This document shows positions 39,685 through 52,304 of a stretch of DNA of 64,000 nt, piece by piece (the first letter of the stretch is position 1; each line of letters opens with the position of its first letter). The notes beneath the pieces are model-generated. The model was not told the origin of the DNA. It saw nothing but the letters and a program-made list of their open reading frames with translations, and did not search any database. The DNA comes from Campylorhamphus procurvoides (taxonomy: Eukaryota; Chordata; Aves; Passeriformes; Dendrocolaptidae), in contig WBMV01005152.1 in the NCBI GenBank assembly GCA_013396655.1, positions 62,001 to 126,000 of the forward strand. The letters run 5' to 3'. Made by a program: the position numbers and the translations under genes.

Positions 39685-42270
39685 CTGCCAGAAAAAAATA
39701 CCTGACCATCCCCAGCACATGACACAGAATTATCTGTTCATGCCACTGCTGCAAAAGAATCTGTGAGAAAAAGATAGGAAAATTCTCCACAAATTGTAGC
39801 TGGGCAGCTACGTCAGTCCAAGGCCTTGATCTTCAGTGCCATAATGTCCCCATCTGTCACCTGTAATGAGACAAAATCCCCCTTCATGATGCCAACATCA
39901 TTCCCCAAGTGTATTCCAATGGGATAATGTGCTTGTGATGGCATGAACAGCATTTTGCCTGGATTCAGATGTTATTTATTCTGCCCCTTGCAGATCCCAA
40001 AAAAGCCACACTGGGACTGGTTTAGCATTCACAGGAGGCCACAGGCTCTGGAGATGGATGGTTTGCACAATCTGGAAATGTCATTCCTGCACCCTGAGGG
40101 GGAAAGGGGGATTTAATAACAATAAACAAGTCTCCCAGATTGAGGAAGAAGAGAACTGGGTGAGATAGTCCAGCCTCAGAAATCCTAGATCCAGTGGAGA
40201 AACCCTAGGGTGTCCAGGATTTTTTCATAGGGCTGGTGGATGGGGTTTTTTGGGAGACCTGCAACCCTCTAGGACTGCTCTGGAGCTGGATGGGAAACAC
40301 TGGGCTGTGGAAAAGATCTCCACCTCCACAACCTGCACCACATGAACATAGGGGTAGTAAGTCCTAGAACTAATTTAAGATCAATCAGGTTTGGTCCAGT
40401 TCCTTCATGGTTCCCAAGGGACAAGCTGCATGTGCTGTAGTTATACAAACCCCAATTTAAATCATAAAAATAAAGCCATTTATTCAATAATTTCACTGCA
40501 GTTGAAGGAACAGTCCTTCTCCCTGCTTGAACTTCAGCTTGGTCTTTCCCAGGTACCAGGAACTCTGCAGAACTAGATTTCTGTTAATGAGATGATGGAC
40601 AGAAAATAAATACAGATGCAAGTTTTTTGACTCTTTGGCTGTTAATATTTTATTGAAGTGAAAACTGTGGACTGTTTGTGCTGGAACAAACCAGGAAGAG
40701 GATTTGCAGGGTGTCTGTTGAGCACTTGTGCATTGCATTATCAACCAAGGCCAAAGTGTCAAGTATTGTAGCTCAATTTAGAAAGGAAATGGATATTTTT
40801 ATGGCCAGTAGCAGCACGTGACTGAGCCCAGGGTGAACATAACAAGAGACTCTAAGCTCTGCTTCCTCTCCATGAGACACCACAGCCTTTTTTGTTCATG
40901 CTGTACAAACACATGTTAAATTTGTTCCCTGGGGCAAACACTCACCTGGCTCCACAGTCTCCCCATGAAGCCCTGGCAGAAGTCACTGGAAACTCTTTCC
41001 TTACTTAGGGGAGTGGGTTGGGGCTTTGCCACCAAGATGAGTTTCTTCAGGGGATGGATGGATGGAGAGGTGAGATCCATGGGCAGATGTGGTTTTACAC
41101 AACATCCACCACAACCACTGGGAAGTGGATTCCACGGCTCCACCACAGCAGGGGCAGAGCAGTCACACAGAAAAGGACCTGCACACCAGCCTGTACCCTG
41201 GACGTGTAATCAGGGATTTCAGGTATGAAGTAGGGTGCTGTGCTCTGTGATTGCCAGCCCAGGAGGCTCCATGGGACCAGGATGCCTCCAATGTCACCAG
41301 AAAGCTCCAGAAGAGCCCTTTCATCCCCATACCAACCTGGCAGCCTAAGGGATGTCTCTTCATGAGTGAGCTCCAGTCAGAGGGTCACAGGTGAGTGTCA
41401 GAGCAGGAGAAACCTGATAAAAGTGATCCAGGCTCTCAAATTCAGTCTCTGAACCTACCCAAGAAGAACATGCCAGGCTGTGCAAAGGTATTTTACAAGA
41501 TATGAGGCAATTTCTGCCACAGACGGAGCATGAATCCCCTGAATGGCCCAGACAAGGATTAAAAGCGAACACCTAGTAATATGTATCTTGCATAATATCC
41601 AAGATAATCCTTTCATTTCTTCCCCAGGTGCCAGGTGGGGTCCACTGAAATAGTCTTTCCAATCCTTGTACTGAAAGGCTGAGATCTCCATGACTAGTCT
41701 TTGCTCCTGCTTTCCCATGCAGCCTTGGTCCTGTTACACCATCCCCATCCTCTGGCTGAAATGTCATCTGTGTTAGGAATGTCTGGTCCTGTGGTGGTGC
41801 TGAGTTTGTAGTCAATAACACCCTGTTTACAAATGTTTTGAGCCTCCAGAGTGAAGGTTTCTGTGCTATTTCTCAGCTCTTCACCTTGCAGATGTAGAAA
41901 TACCCCTGTGGTTGTGGTAAAAAACCTTCTACAGGCAATAGCTGTGCACTGGGACATCTTGGCAAAGCAGGAAATGCATCTGGAAACTTGGACACAGGGC
42001 AGGGGGTGAGACAGCCATGGAAAAACCAGCAGGTGCTCAGAGGAGAGAGCTGGGAGCAGGAGGGAGAGCAAGGGAAAACCAGTGGAAGGGGCAAGGCTGT
42101 GGGGAGAAGAAGCACTGAGGTCTGATGTCTGTCTGGTAAGGCGTGAGCTCCACCTGTGGCTTTTCTCAGAAGCCAGGTACATGAATTTTCTCATGCCTAA
42201 TGAAAGATGAAGCACAACATGTAGGTTTGTCTGGATGCCTTTGGGAAGCTGAACTGAAGTCAGACCAGGA
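39685..42270. other. Intergenic DNA downstream of BLK, nothing recognised
   Basis: No exon or RNA gene seen. Open frames of 60-90 codons here are not supported by anything else. Confidence 0.5.
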
Positions 42271-42274
42271 CAAG

Positions 42275-42332
42275 AAGAGCTGACCCTTAAGGTCCTTTCC
42301 AATCCAAACCATTCTATGATTCTATGACTAGG
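42275..42332 (+). repeat. Short CR1 tail
   Basis: TTAAGGTCCTTTCCAATCCA then AACCATTCTATGATTCTATG. Confidence 0.78.
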
Positions 42333-42657
42333 TGGCATGGAAGAGCAGGAAGGACCACATGGCCCTTGGAATAGAGACCTGGGGCTTCTCAATCCCCTTT
42401 TTCTCCCCATGTTATATCAACACCCTGAACTGCCTGCCTGGCTCACACTGCAGCCCTGTGCGTGCAAGACTCAGGGGTTGGTTATATTTCCAGATCTCTG
42501 GGTAATGGGGTAACTGGTACCTTTTTTGGGAGGGAGGTTGCCCAGCAGTGAGAGATCTGCACCTCATTTACCAGGCTGCAGCTGAGCCCTGGAGCTGAGA
42601 GATGGGCTTGGGCAGCTGGTGTAAAGCAAAAGCAAAGCAGTGATGTGTAAGGGTTAT

Positions 42658-42905
42658 GTCACAGAGCCATAGAATCATGGAATGGTTTGTCTTGGAAGGG
42701 AACTTAGAGATCGTCTTGTTCCAAACCCCTGTCAAGGGCAGGGACACCTTCCATTATCCCAGGTTGCTCCAAGCCTCATCCAGCCTGGTCTTGAACACTT
42801 CCACAGATGGGGCAGTCATAATTTCTTCACAGTCAAGAATTTCTTCCTGGTATCTAATCTAAATCCACCCTTCTTCAGCTTAAAGCCATTGTCTCATGTC
42901 CTGGG
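42658..42905 (-). repeat. CR1 fragment, about 250 bases
   Basis: ATAGAATCATGGAATGGTTT, GGTTGCTCCAAGCCTCATCC, CCTGGTATCTAATCTAAATC. Confidence 0.88.
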
Positions 42906-45129
42906 ATAGGGACTTTTTTCAGTGCCATCCCATACTGGGCTTTTCTTTGGTCCTGAGCAGATCAGCACTGGCAGGCACAGCTCACCAACATGCACATTGC
43001 CATGTGCCAGGAGCTCAGGACCTCTCCCAGGGTGATAAAGTGAGGATCCAAGTGTCTCCACCCTCTCCTTGCAGCACAGGGTGCCTGGAGCTTGCCACGC
43101 TGCCCCTGAAAACCGAGCCCTGGCTGTCGGGAAAGGGAGGTGGTGAGGAGCCCTCACCTTGCTCTGTTTTACCTCCACCCACACACAGAGCAGAGCAAAT
43201 ATTCCCTAGCAAATACTGCAGAGCAAACAAGGGCATCAGTGTCCTGCCAGGCTGAGCTCTGGGCTCTGAGCTGCTCCACCAAAGGGAACAATGACCACTT
43301 TTTTGCCAGAAAGGCCCCCTCCCTGGCCAGGCAGCTGGTCAGCCCAGTGCTTACAGCCAAGGGAGGCTTCACCTGTATTGCTTCTCCAAGGAGTCTTTGG
43401 CTCAAAGCATCCCCAAGGCTGATGGAGCTCCAGATGGGGTCTGAAAAGTGTGGGTGGCCATCCCTGAGCACCTAAAGGAGAGATTGGAGCCTCTGTGTGG
43501 GTGGCAGAGGGCAGAGATGTGTTACTGGTGGGAAGCAGAGACAGAGCCCACAACAAATTACCTGATGAAAGTCCTCTCCACCTCCACCAGCTGCTCAGTG
43601 CAACATTCCCTCTCTGCCAGCAGCCAGAAGACCCTCCATGGACAACAGGGCTTAAGAGGAGCATTTTCCTTAAATGCTCAGGGCGCATGGCAGCTCCAGA
43701 GAGGTCTGTGGGATGTGTCAGACACTCCTTGCAGTCCTGCTGGGCTGCAGGCAGAAGGGCTGGAGCTGTTTCTGGATGATTGCCCATCCCTCAGTGGTTT
43801 GAGTCAGGTGTTACAACACCCATCCCTGGCTTGGAAAGTCTCTAAATCACTGATTTCCTTGTTCTGCTCTCCCAGGGCTCTTGCTGCACCCTTCCCCATG
43901 GCATCTGTGGTTACCCACCACTGGAGGTAGGCTGTGACCTGCCATGGGTTCTTTCCTAGGCTGCTTCCAGACCTCCTTTCTCTGGAGTTTCCTTCCCCCC
44001 AGTCTGTTCAAGGTCACTGCCAGTTAAAATTAGCAGCTTATTCAGCACTGGAGAGGAGGGATGACCAACCTCTCTGGCCTGCTCACAATCATGGAGCTGG
44101 TGTCAGGGGATCCAGCTCTGGCTCCCCTTGGAGCTGAGGCAGCCTGAGCTTGCCATCCTCATGGTCACAAGCAAAGGATTTGCAGCCAGCTCACCCTCTC
44201 TGCCTAAACTTGAGCTTCAGATCTCTGTCAACAAAGCAGTAGGAAGGAGCATTTCCCTGGAGCTCCAGCTCCCACCACCATGCTCTGAACACCAGATATC
44301 ACCCTAATTGTACGCAAGCCAAACATTTTACTGGCCACAATTGTCTCTGTGATAGCAAGAGATTCCCCTCAGCCTTTCAGATCTATATTTAACTCATCCT
44401 CACCTGAACTTTCTTTTTGGCCTCCCTACCTTTCCTTCCTTTTTTCTTTTCCAGGGCAGGCTGAAGCCACAGGGTGGAGACAGCAGAAAGGCAGCTATGG
44501 CAGAGTGGTGGGAGTTTTGCTGTGGTCAGTCCCCTGCCCAGGGCTGGGACTGCTCAGGGTAGGTGTGGTGATGTTTGGCCCGTCAGGGAAGGGCACAGAT
44601 AGTGAAGGGAATCAGGACCTCAATCCCAGCCTGGTGTGCAGCCCAGGAAAGCATGTCTGCCCCAATTTAACACTCTTGTAGCTTGTCTCTTTGTAATAAA
44701 TGAATCAAATTTCAGTCCCAGCGAGAAAAAATATTCCTCTTTTCCTTTTGTTCCAGTCAGGACAACAAGATCCCTCACAAAGCTTTGAAGAACACCAGTT
44801 TTACTCCAGTCTCTCATCCCATCTTGCAGCTTTTACTTCTGGTATTACCAAAATGCCTTCCTTTTGGCTTCATGAGTGCACAAAAAATTATTCCTTCTGG
44901 ATTTAGACGTTGTGGTGGCCACCACTTCTCTCTCAAGGGTCAGGAGGCAGTAACTGGAAGGTGGGTTGCAATTACCAGCTTGTAGTGAAGTCTTTGAAGG
45001 ATTAAAAGAAAAAAAACATGTGATAAGAAAGGTCACAGTCTGAGGGAGGTTCAGTGCACACAGATGTGGGGCTGTTCATGTAGACCCATGTGGGTGCTCA
45101 AGTGTTCATGTGGACCAGAAATTTAAGTT
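42906..45129. other. Intergenic DNA, nothing recognised
   Basis: Moderately GC-rich with several open frames on both strands, including 160 and 183 codons overlapping each other at 43236-43930. None has a recognisable domain. Confidence 0.5.
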
Positions 45130-45296
45130 ATAGACGCATTGGTGACTGGGAATGAGGACACCTCCTTGGAGGGATTTAAAATCCCAGTGGATGTGGCACT
45201 TGGGGACATGGGTCAGTGATGACCATGGCAGTGCTGGGGAATTGTTGGACTTGATGATCTTAGAGGGCTTTTCCAACCTAAATGATTTTATGAACA
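45130..45296 (+). repeat. CR1 fragment
   Basis: GAGGGATTTAAAATCCCAGT, CACTTGGGGACATGGGTCAG, GGCTTTTCCAACCTAAATGA. Same subfamily as 16268-16668. Confidence 0.85.
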
Positions 45297-45496
45297 CAGA
45301 GAGCCTCCAAGCCAAAGTTATGAGGCTTGACTGGGGCATGTGCTATTTCGAGCAGAGGGATGTTCAGCTGCTCTGAACACGTAAATGTGAGAGTCTTTAC
45401 CCCTCTTTCCTAATCCAGATCAAATCTTCAGAACAACTGATCAGAAATTCATATCACAGCTTGCCTCTGCCACCTTCATTGAACCACCTTTCATTA

Positions 45497-45594
45497 AATC
45501 ATAGAATCACAGAATGGTTTGGGTTGAAAGAGACCTTAATGATCATCTCGTTCCAACCTCCCTGCCATGGACAGTGACACCTTCCACCAGCAAA
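45497..45594 (-). repeat. CR1 tail fragment
   Basis: AAATCATAGAATCACAGAAT, GGTTTGGGTTGAAAGAGACC, truncated after GACACCTTCCACCAG. Confidence 0.85.
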
Positions 45595-46835
45595 GAGAAC
45601 TTGAGAGCCTTCTTTTGGCAGGACAAACATTGTTAGGGCTGTTCTGGCTGGTGTTGACTCTCAAGTACCTTAAATATTTGCTCCTGCTCATTACAACTGT
45701 ACTGGTTAACAAAAAAAATACCTGTTTTTTTCCCCCTGATCCTGTTGGTCTGCTGTGACCACATTCGCACTATTAAACTCTCACAGCCTCCAGAAGAGAG
45801 CTGGATAGATCCAAAATATGCTCCATGCTGTGCGCTCCCTTCAGTCAGATGCCCAGGAATTGTTTGGGTCTGTGATAGCTGAGCTGAGCCAAGCTGGTAC
45901 TGGGAGCAAGTTAATAGTTCAGCAGTTCAGATGATCACATTCCTGGCTGGGTTGACTTCGCTGGTACAGGTATATCCAACAAACCAATTTTTGCCTGAAA
46001 TCACCAGCACTGGTTTTCATCTGGTGGACAGAGTCAGCTCACTCCGTGGACCAAACACCACAGAGGAGGTCAACCAACCCAACTGGTTGGACTGGGAAAA
46101 AATCAACTCTGCCATCTACGGACTGGGAATTATTCATCCCAGGTGTTTAGATGCTTGTGAAAGTTCCATACAGGCCTGTAGAGGCTGTATCTCTAGATCT
46201 CCTCCCCTTGAGCCGTGCAGGATCCCACCCAGCTCACGTCGCACCATAGGTGGTCCCCCAGCCCCACCGCATGGTCGCTTCCCTCTGATAACTCCGAGGT
46301 CCTAAAGGTCAACCCAAGGGCAGCGAGTGGACATGTATCAACCAGCCCCGACACGCTGCACTCCAGGAGTAGCTGTGTTTAAACCCAGCCACTCTCTGAT
46401 CTTCAATAACCTGGCAGCAGCTTGTAAACAGTGGGTTTGACGTGATAGCATCCTCGGTGAGCAATTTGCACCCTTCCCCCCACATCCCCCTGCCCTCCTC
46501 TCTCTCCCACTTTGGATGTGAGAGCTTTGGGGCTCTGAGGGAGAGGTGTGCTCGGAGCCATAATGGCTAAGAGAGGCTCAGCTTGTGGCTGAGTGTCAGC
46601 TCCACATGCCCAGCTTTGTGTGTGTGGTGCTACAGAAGCACGTACTGGTGCTCCTAAACCATTACCATTGATTTGTCTCTTATGTATTTGGTCTAAGAAA
46701 AGTGGGACATTGTGAGATTGTAAAGCCTTTGACACATACCTAAAACATCCCAGCCCCAGGGTGGGACCTGAAAATGTGAAGGTATTTGTTGGGATAAAAG
46801 CAACACCTACCAGGCTGAAAGTGACTCCAGTTTTG

Positions 46836-47130
46836 TAGAATCACAGAATGGTTGGGATATACCTTAAGGATCATTTAGTCCAACCCCCTGCCATGGGCAG
46901 GGACACCTTCCACCATCCCAGGTTGCTCCAAGCCCTGTCCAACCTGGCCTTGGACACTTCCAGGGATGGGGCAGCCACAGCTTCTCTGGGCTACCTGTGC
47001 CAGGACCTCACCACCCACACAGGGAAGAACTTCTTCCCAGTATCTAATCTACACATGTCCCATATTTGAAGCCATTCCCCCTTGTCCTGTCACTCCATAG
47101 CCTTGTCCAAAGTCCCTCTTCATTTTCCCA
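46836..47130 (-). repeat. CR1 fragment, about 290 bases
   Basis: GTAGAATCACAGAATGGTTG, CCAACCCCCTGCCATGGGCA, then the CCCCTTGTCCTGTCACTCCA segment. Confidence 0.9.
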
Positions 47131-47518
47131 CCCTCAGTTACTTGTACACAAGGAAGGTCTGTGCCCTGGGGATGGGCTGTATTTTACTCAAGGGATTTTC
47201 ACAGCCTTTGCCCTTGAATACAAAAGGAAGGGATATCAGGATAATTCATTACAGGGGAAATGCCCAAGCAATGTCTCCTATGACAAAGATGGAAAGTGAA
47301 CCACCATGTTGCTCTGTCTCTCACTGGAACATGGAAAAACCCCTTTGAAGCTCCACCTCCAAACTGTCCATCCTGCTTAGTCTGGCACAGGTCTGGCTTG
47401 GCTTGGCTAGCACTGACCCAGGTGAGTCCCAGGCATAGACTGGGGGTTATCATGAGCCAGAGACCATTCCCAAATTCCCAATAGACATTTTGAGTCTGGC
47501 CATTTTCTTTTTCTGAAG

Positions 47519-47838
47519 ATGAAGAGAGCTTAACAGAATGGATCCAATCCATGCTGCTCTGCCTGCCTGTGGGACCAGAGAGTCCTTCCACCTGGGAAGA
47601 AAGCAAGATACGAAGGCAGGAGAAATCAAAGAGCTCTGCAGCCAAGTCTCCCTTCTCCTTTTCCCCCAGCAAAAGCAGCAAGGTGAAGGTCACGGGACAG
47701 AGCCCAGCTGTGCCGGCTCTTTCCAACGCAACCTCCCATGAAATCCACTCCTCCTCCTCCACCTCTTGCTTGGAGCAGGATGGCAAAACAAGCCGAGCGT
47801 ATCCCCGCTCTCTGCGGGGCCGTTCCCGGTGCTCAAGG
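47519..47838 (+). other. Possible orphan exon (weak)
   Basis: An open frame runs from about 47494 to a stop just past 47841. A pyrimidine tract ending CTGAAG lies at 47518 and a donor-like TCAAG|GTAACC at 47839. The frame reads DEESLTEWIQSM and a Ser/Lys-rich middle (SPFSFSPSKSSKVKV). I recognise no family, found no partner exon, and a 226-codon frame also exists on the opposite strand, so this may be chance. Confidence 0.18.
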
Positions 47839-48169
47839 TAACCGGGAGCGCACATCACAGCCCTGGGCCCCCTGCCCACCCCTGCCCTCCCCTCGGGAAT
47901 GTTCCGTGCCCTGGTGCAGGAGCGTCACGGGGGAGAGCTGCCTGCGTCAGGCTCTCCTGCCACGGGGACCTTGACTCCTGCCTGGGAACGGGAAGGACAG
48001 GCAAGGGCTGCGCTCGCAGACAAGTGTGCTATGGCAGGGGATGATGGGGTGCTCTGGTCCAGGGTCCCCTCTCTGAGTTGGCAGCTCCAGCGTGATGCTT
48101 CAATAGAGAGAGGAGCAATTGCATTGAAGGAAGGTGCCAGATACCCCCAGAAACATGTTCAGTAGTTCC

Positions 48170-50811
48170 CATGGGATGCTTCTGTAAGACCCCATTCTCC
48201 TCCTTCCCTCAGACATAATGGCTTATGTCACTTACAAAATTCTGATGTATTATTTAAGGTCTTGTTGGTATAAAATTGGATTTTTTTGGTACCCATATAA
48301 GCATCCACACCGTTTGCATGGGGATTATAAACTCATCATGACTTTGACCCCATGAGACAAGGATTTTACCAGGAATTCCTGGTAGATACACTCAAGAGCT
48401 CTAGGGATCAAGCACACCAAACCAAGAGAAGGACCAAACCACAAGCCCCATTACATTTTAGTGCTAATGGCCTGGACCAGAATGAGCACAGGGAAATATC
48501 AAGGCCCTGCAATGCTTGGGGATAAGATGCAGAAGTGCACTTGAACCTGAACACACCACGGACAGGACAATGTTTCAGCCTTTGCTGCAGTCCAGTCAGC
48601 CCACCAGTACTGACAGTGTGGACAAAAAGTATTTTACATTCTAAAGAGAAACCTGTTCTTAGCCAGGAAAGGGATTCTGCTTCCCTGGTCATCCACTGAC
48701 CACAGCCACCCCAGAGGAGGTCAGGTCTCCTCCTCGTGCCTTTTCTCCTTCAGCATTTTCTCTGGGGTGCAACATCTACAAGTTCTGGAGTGCCCAGCAA
48801 GACAGAATCATTTCCATCCTCCTCCCCATGTGAGCAGGAGCCTTGGAGCTTCTGGAAGCTCTGCCACCCATGAGCAGGGAAGCCCCTTTGCCCCACGTCC
48901 TTGAGAGGAAAACTCTGGCACCAGGAAACATTGCACCATCTCAGAGATAAGGCAGGACCTTGGTAGTCACCAAGACACATCTGAGCCTCTAAAATCACCA
49001 CTGCCCTGCTCATCCAGCACACTGAAGCTCCAAACTCCCCTACAGCCCCCAGATACACCACAACTAAGCAGTTGTCCCTTTAAGGCTCTTAACACAATGC
49101 ACAGCCCATGCTGAGAAGGGAAACATTAACATTTTGGTGAAATGCACTGTCTAGTCTGCCCAGAAATGCTTCTTCCTTCTCCTCCACCTCCTCTGGTTGT
49201 TTCAGGGGGCGTCTGCATTTCTGTCTGGCTTTTAGCTGCCTTTTCTCAGCACAAGCCAAGAGCAGGAGAGGTTGGCTGCCACTCTGCTGAGCGGATATGG
49301 GTAGGCAAGAAGCAGCTTGGCAGGGAGAGCTGACATTAACTGCTCAGGCTATTTAAAAAAAGTGATTTAATCAGCTGAGGTATTTCTGCCCAGCTCCGTG
49401 CTCAGTCCATTTGGCACTTTTCTGGAATGGGACCAGGGTGTTTTATCGAGAGGAGTGAGGAAGGGAAGGAAAGGGCAAAGCAGATGCGGGTGCAGATGAA
49501 AAAAAGTCAGGCTTCCAAGGCTCTTCCATAAAGGAAAGCAAGGAAGAGAAAACAGAGTTAAAAATAATGTCATGGCATGTTCTGGGCAGAGATACCAACA
49601 TCCTAGGAAAAATATACGCGTTTACTTTGTGCCAAGAGGGAAATAAAAGGGAGGATGAGGGAGGATGCTGAGGCTGTTCTTTGATTTGAAAATGAAACAA
49701 GGCCGAAGAGTAGAGACAGTCACTGGCATTTTTCAGCAGAATCTGCATTTTACAGCCAAAGCTAAAGCAAACTGGTCTTGAAACCTGCCAAGTGCAGAAA
49801 TTTGCTCTTACAAAGAAGGGTCAGAGCCTGTGCTGTGCCACCAAATATTGCTCACACAGTCCTGTAAGGAAACCTGTGGAAATCCTTGGATGGGGTGAAT
49901 GGAGCTGGTGTGAACTCTGCTCTTTGCTTTCAGTGGTTGTAGGTTCAGTCCCTTCTGCTGTCGAAAACAGTCGTCACCATATAGGCATGAAGGGCCAATG
50001 TCATCCAAGAATTAAGTAGTAACTCTCCATCATTTGAGAGGGGAGTTAGGTACAAGCATTCCTTTGAGGAGCTAACCATAAAGGCTTGTCTGGAAAGACT
50101 TTTCCACCATTTTAACTTTATCTCTTCAAAACAGCTCTGGGTTTTGTCTCAGCTGGCTGAAATTTTTCATGACAATCATTAATTCACTCAAAAATGCGGG
50201 TTTTGGCAGATCAAATATCTTTGTAAGTTCAGGCCAAATTTGGTGAGCTCTTTCAGCCAAAAAAAAAAAAGGAGAAAACTTTGGAGCTCTTTGCCCTGAC
50301 TTTCAAAATGGCATTTCTTGCCTTTTCTTTCTTGTGCAATGGTTTTGCCTTGAAATGAAGCTATGACTTTTTTTTTCAGCTGCTTCTGAAATTAAGTAAT
50401 AAAACAAGAGAAAAGCAAATGTTTGGTACAATTTCAGTTGCCTGAAAATAATTCTTTGAATTCCATGCGTGAGGAGGAAGGGATTTGTCCCCCAAACCAG
50501 AAACCTCTTCGTTCCTCACCATTGCCTAGGTGGGGATACCAGGACACAACACTGGGAAACAGATGCTGCAAAACAGCAAATGTCAGCTAAGCCAGCTCAG
50601 CTTTTTCTAGGCAGGAACCACAGCTTTTCACCTCCAGCTTTGGGAGATGTCATGTAGACACAGTCAACTTTAAAGCAGAGAAATCTCCACCAGGAGATAC
50701 AGTTATGTCCAAGTGAGGGGAGCTCATACCATCAGAGCTTGTGCCTTTGTGTGTTCCTGTTATCCTCTTTTCTCCATACTCTGATGCCAGGTCCCCTCTG
50801 CTTCTGGGAGT
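48170..50811. other. Intergenic DNA, nothing recognised
   Basis: AT-rich around 50000-50470. No exon, RNA gene or mobile element recognised. Confidence 0.5.
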
Positions 50812-51190
50812 TTTGGATGGAAGGGACCTTAAAGATCATCTCATTCTACTCCCCTGCCATGGGCAGGGACACCTCCCACTAGTCCACATTGCTCCAAGCC
50901 CTGTCCAGCCTGGCCTTGGACACTTCCAGGGATGGGGCAGTCACAGCTTCTCTGGCCAACCTGAGCCAGTGCCTCACAGGGGAGAATTTTTTCTTAATCT
51001 CTAATCTAACCCTGCCCTCTGGCAGTGGGAAGCCATTCTCCCTTGTCCTGTAACTCCAGATCCTTGTCAAGAGTTCTTCAGCTCTCTTTCAAACTCCCCT
51101 CAGGTACTAAAAGGCTGCAATAAAGTCTCCTGGAGCCTTCTATTCTCCAGGTTGAACAATCTCAATTCTCTCATTCTTTCCTCCTGAAAA
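50812..51190 (-). repeat. CR1 fragment, about 380 bases, tail end lost
   Basis: TTGGATGGAAGGGACCTTAA, GGGGCAGTCACAGCTTCTCT, CTCCAGGTTGAACAATCTCA. The terminal AGAATCATAGAAT units normally found at this end are missing. Confidence 0.87.
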
Positions 51191-52126
51191 TATAAGTAGA
51201 ATCACGGCAACCAGGACAGGTAAAGCTGCAGTCTCATGTCCCAGTGCTGTGTAGGCAACAAGGAACTCCAGGGTATTCCTCTCTCCAGTGGTTGTGATGA
51301 CACCTTTTCCACACACAGCTCTTTGGAAGAGAGTGGCTCTTTTGGGTCACTCTTCCTGGTGCCTTTCCTAGACTGCACTTGTTCATCATGGATTTGCAAA
51401 CACAGACTGAATAACACAGCTTGTTATTCAGGTCTCTGAAAATTTGGGAGAAATGAGCAGAACAGGCATGCAAGGTCATTTTTGGTTTGGCCCAAAATAA
51501 GAAACAAAGAATGTAGCTGCACTACAACTAAAGAAAACCTTCTAGCATGCCTTGTGGAGAAGCAGTAGCTAAGATTTCTTTCCTTATTGAATTGGATCAT
51601 TCAGCTCAGTTCACTGATGAAACATCAGCTTCCACTGTAAAATCCCAGTGTGGAAAGGGCTGAGCCACTGCTGCCTGCAGAAACTTCTGGTTGTCCTTCT
51701 AGAAAACCTGCACACCTTGAGGTCCTAAATAGTAAAGGTTAGCAAAAGGGCAGTGAAGGGGCTCTGATAGGGATTCCTTATTCATTTTCAGCCTGTACTG
51801 GACATCCCCAATCAGCTCTTTGGTCTGTTAATGTTGATTCTGGTCCATTCTCAAGCATCCCTTGCTGCTGAGACACAAAACCTGCCAAGCCAGCTCAGGG
51901 ATCTATAGGAATTTTCAGAATAATCCTCCAAAATGCAGTCAGAAGAATGGCTGGGTCACATTTATGGGTTTGCTGGACAACACATATGTCACTACACATC
52001 TCCCCCCTTCCCAGATAAATGATACCACTCTCAGCATTAGGGCCAAAGGATTCCACAGGTTGCTCAACACCCATGTTTAGGCATCAGAATTCACTGTAAA
52101 ACTCTCCAGGTTTTTCTGCTTAATAC

Positions 52127-52151
52127 TTTCTTACTGCTTTTCTGCTTGATA

Positions 52152-52193
<42 letters not shown>

Positions 52194-52304
52194 CTTTTGC
52201 CCTCTTTTGTGGTAGAAATTGCTTTGTTAGCAGCAGAAGGAATGGCTGAAAAGTGCAAAGCCTTCAGGTTTTAGCTGCTAATGGATAAATTCCCTCTTGA
52301 AAAG
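52127..52304 (+). repeat. Arm 1 of an inverted repeat pair (partner at 54211-54370)
   Basis: Shared segments in reverse complement are CTGCTTTTCTGCTTGATACT, TTGCCCTCTTT, GTAGAAATTGCTTTGTTAGC, AGCAGAAGGAATGG and GCTGCTAATGGATAAATTCC, ending CTCTTGAAAAG. This arm contains a (TG)18 run at 52156-52192 where the partner has only a few units. Confidence 0.9.
52156..52192 (+). repeat. (TG)n microsatellite
   Basis: About 18 uninterrupted TG units inside arm 1 of the inverted repeat. Confidence 0.97.

Noticed and set aside
41694..42410. 238-codon open frame on the - strand
   Set aside because: It runs across the CR1 tail at 42275-42332, has no domain, no splice context and ordinary composition; chance openness.
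45931..46305. 124-codon open frame on the + strand
   Set aside because: No family resemblance, no conserved motif and no splice or promoter context.
47199..47879. 226-codon open frame on the - strand
   Set aside because: Peptide looks random and extends through diverse sequence; the + strand frame has slightly better splice context and is listed only as a weak candidate.
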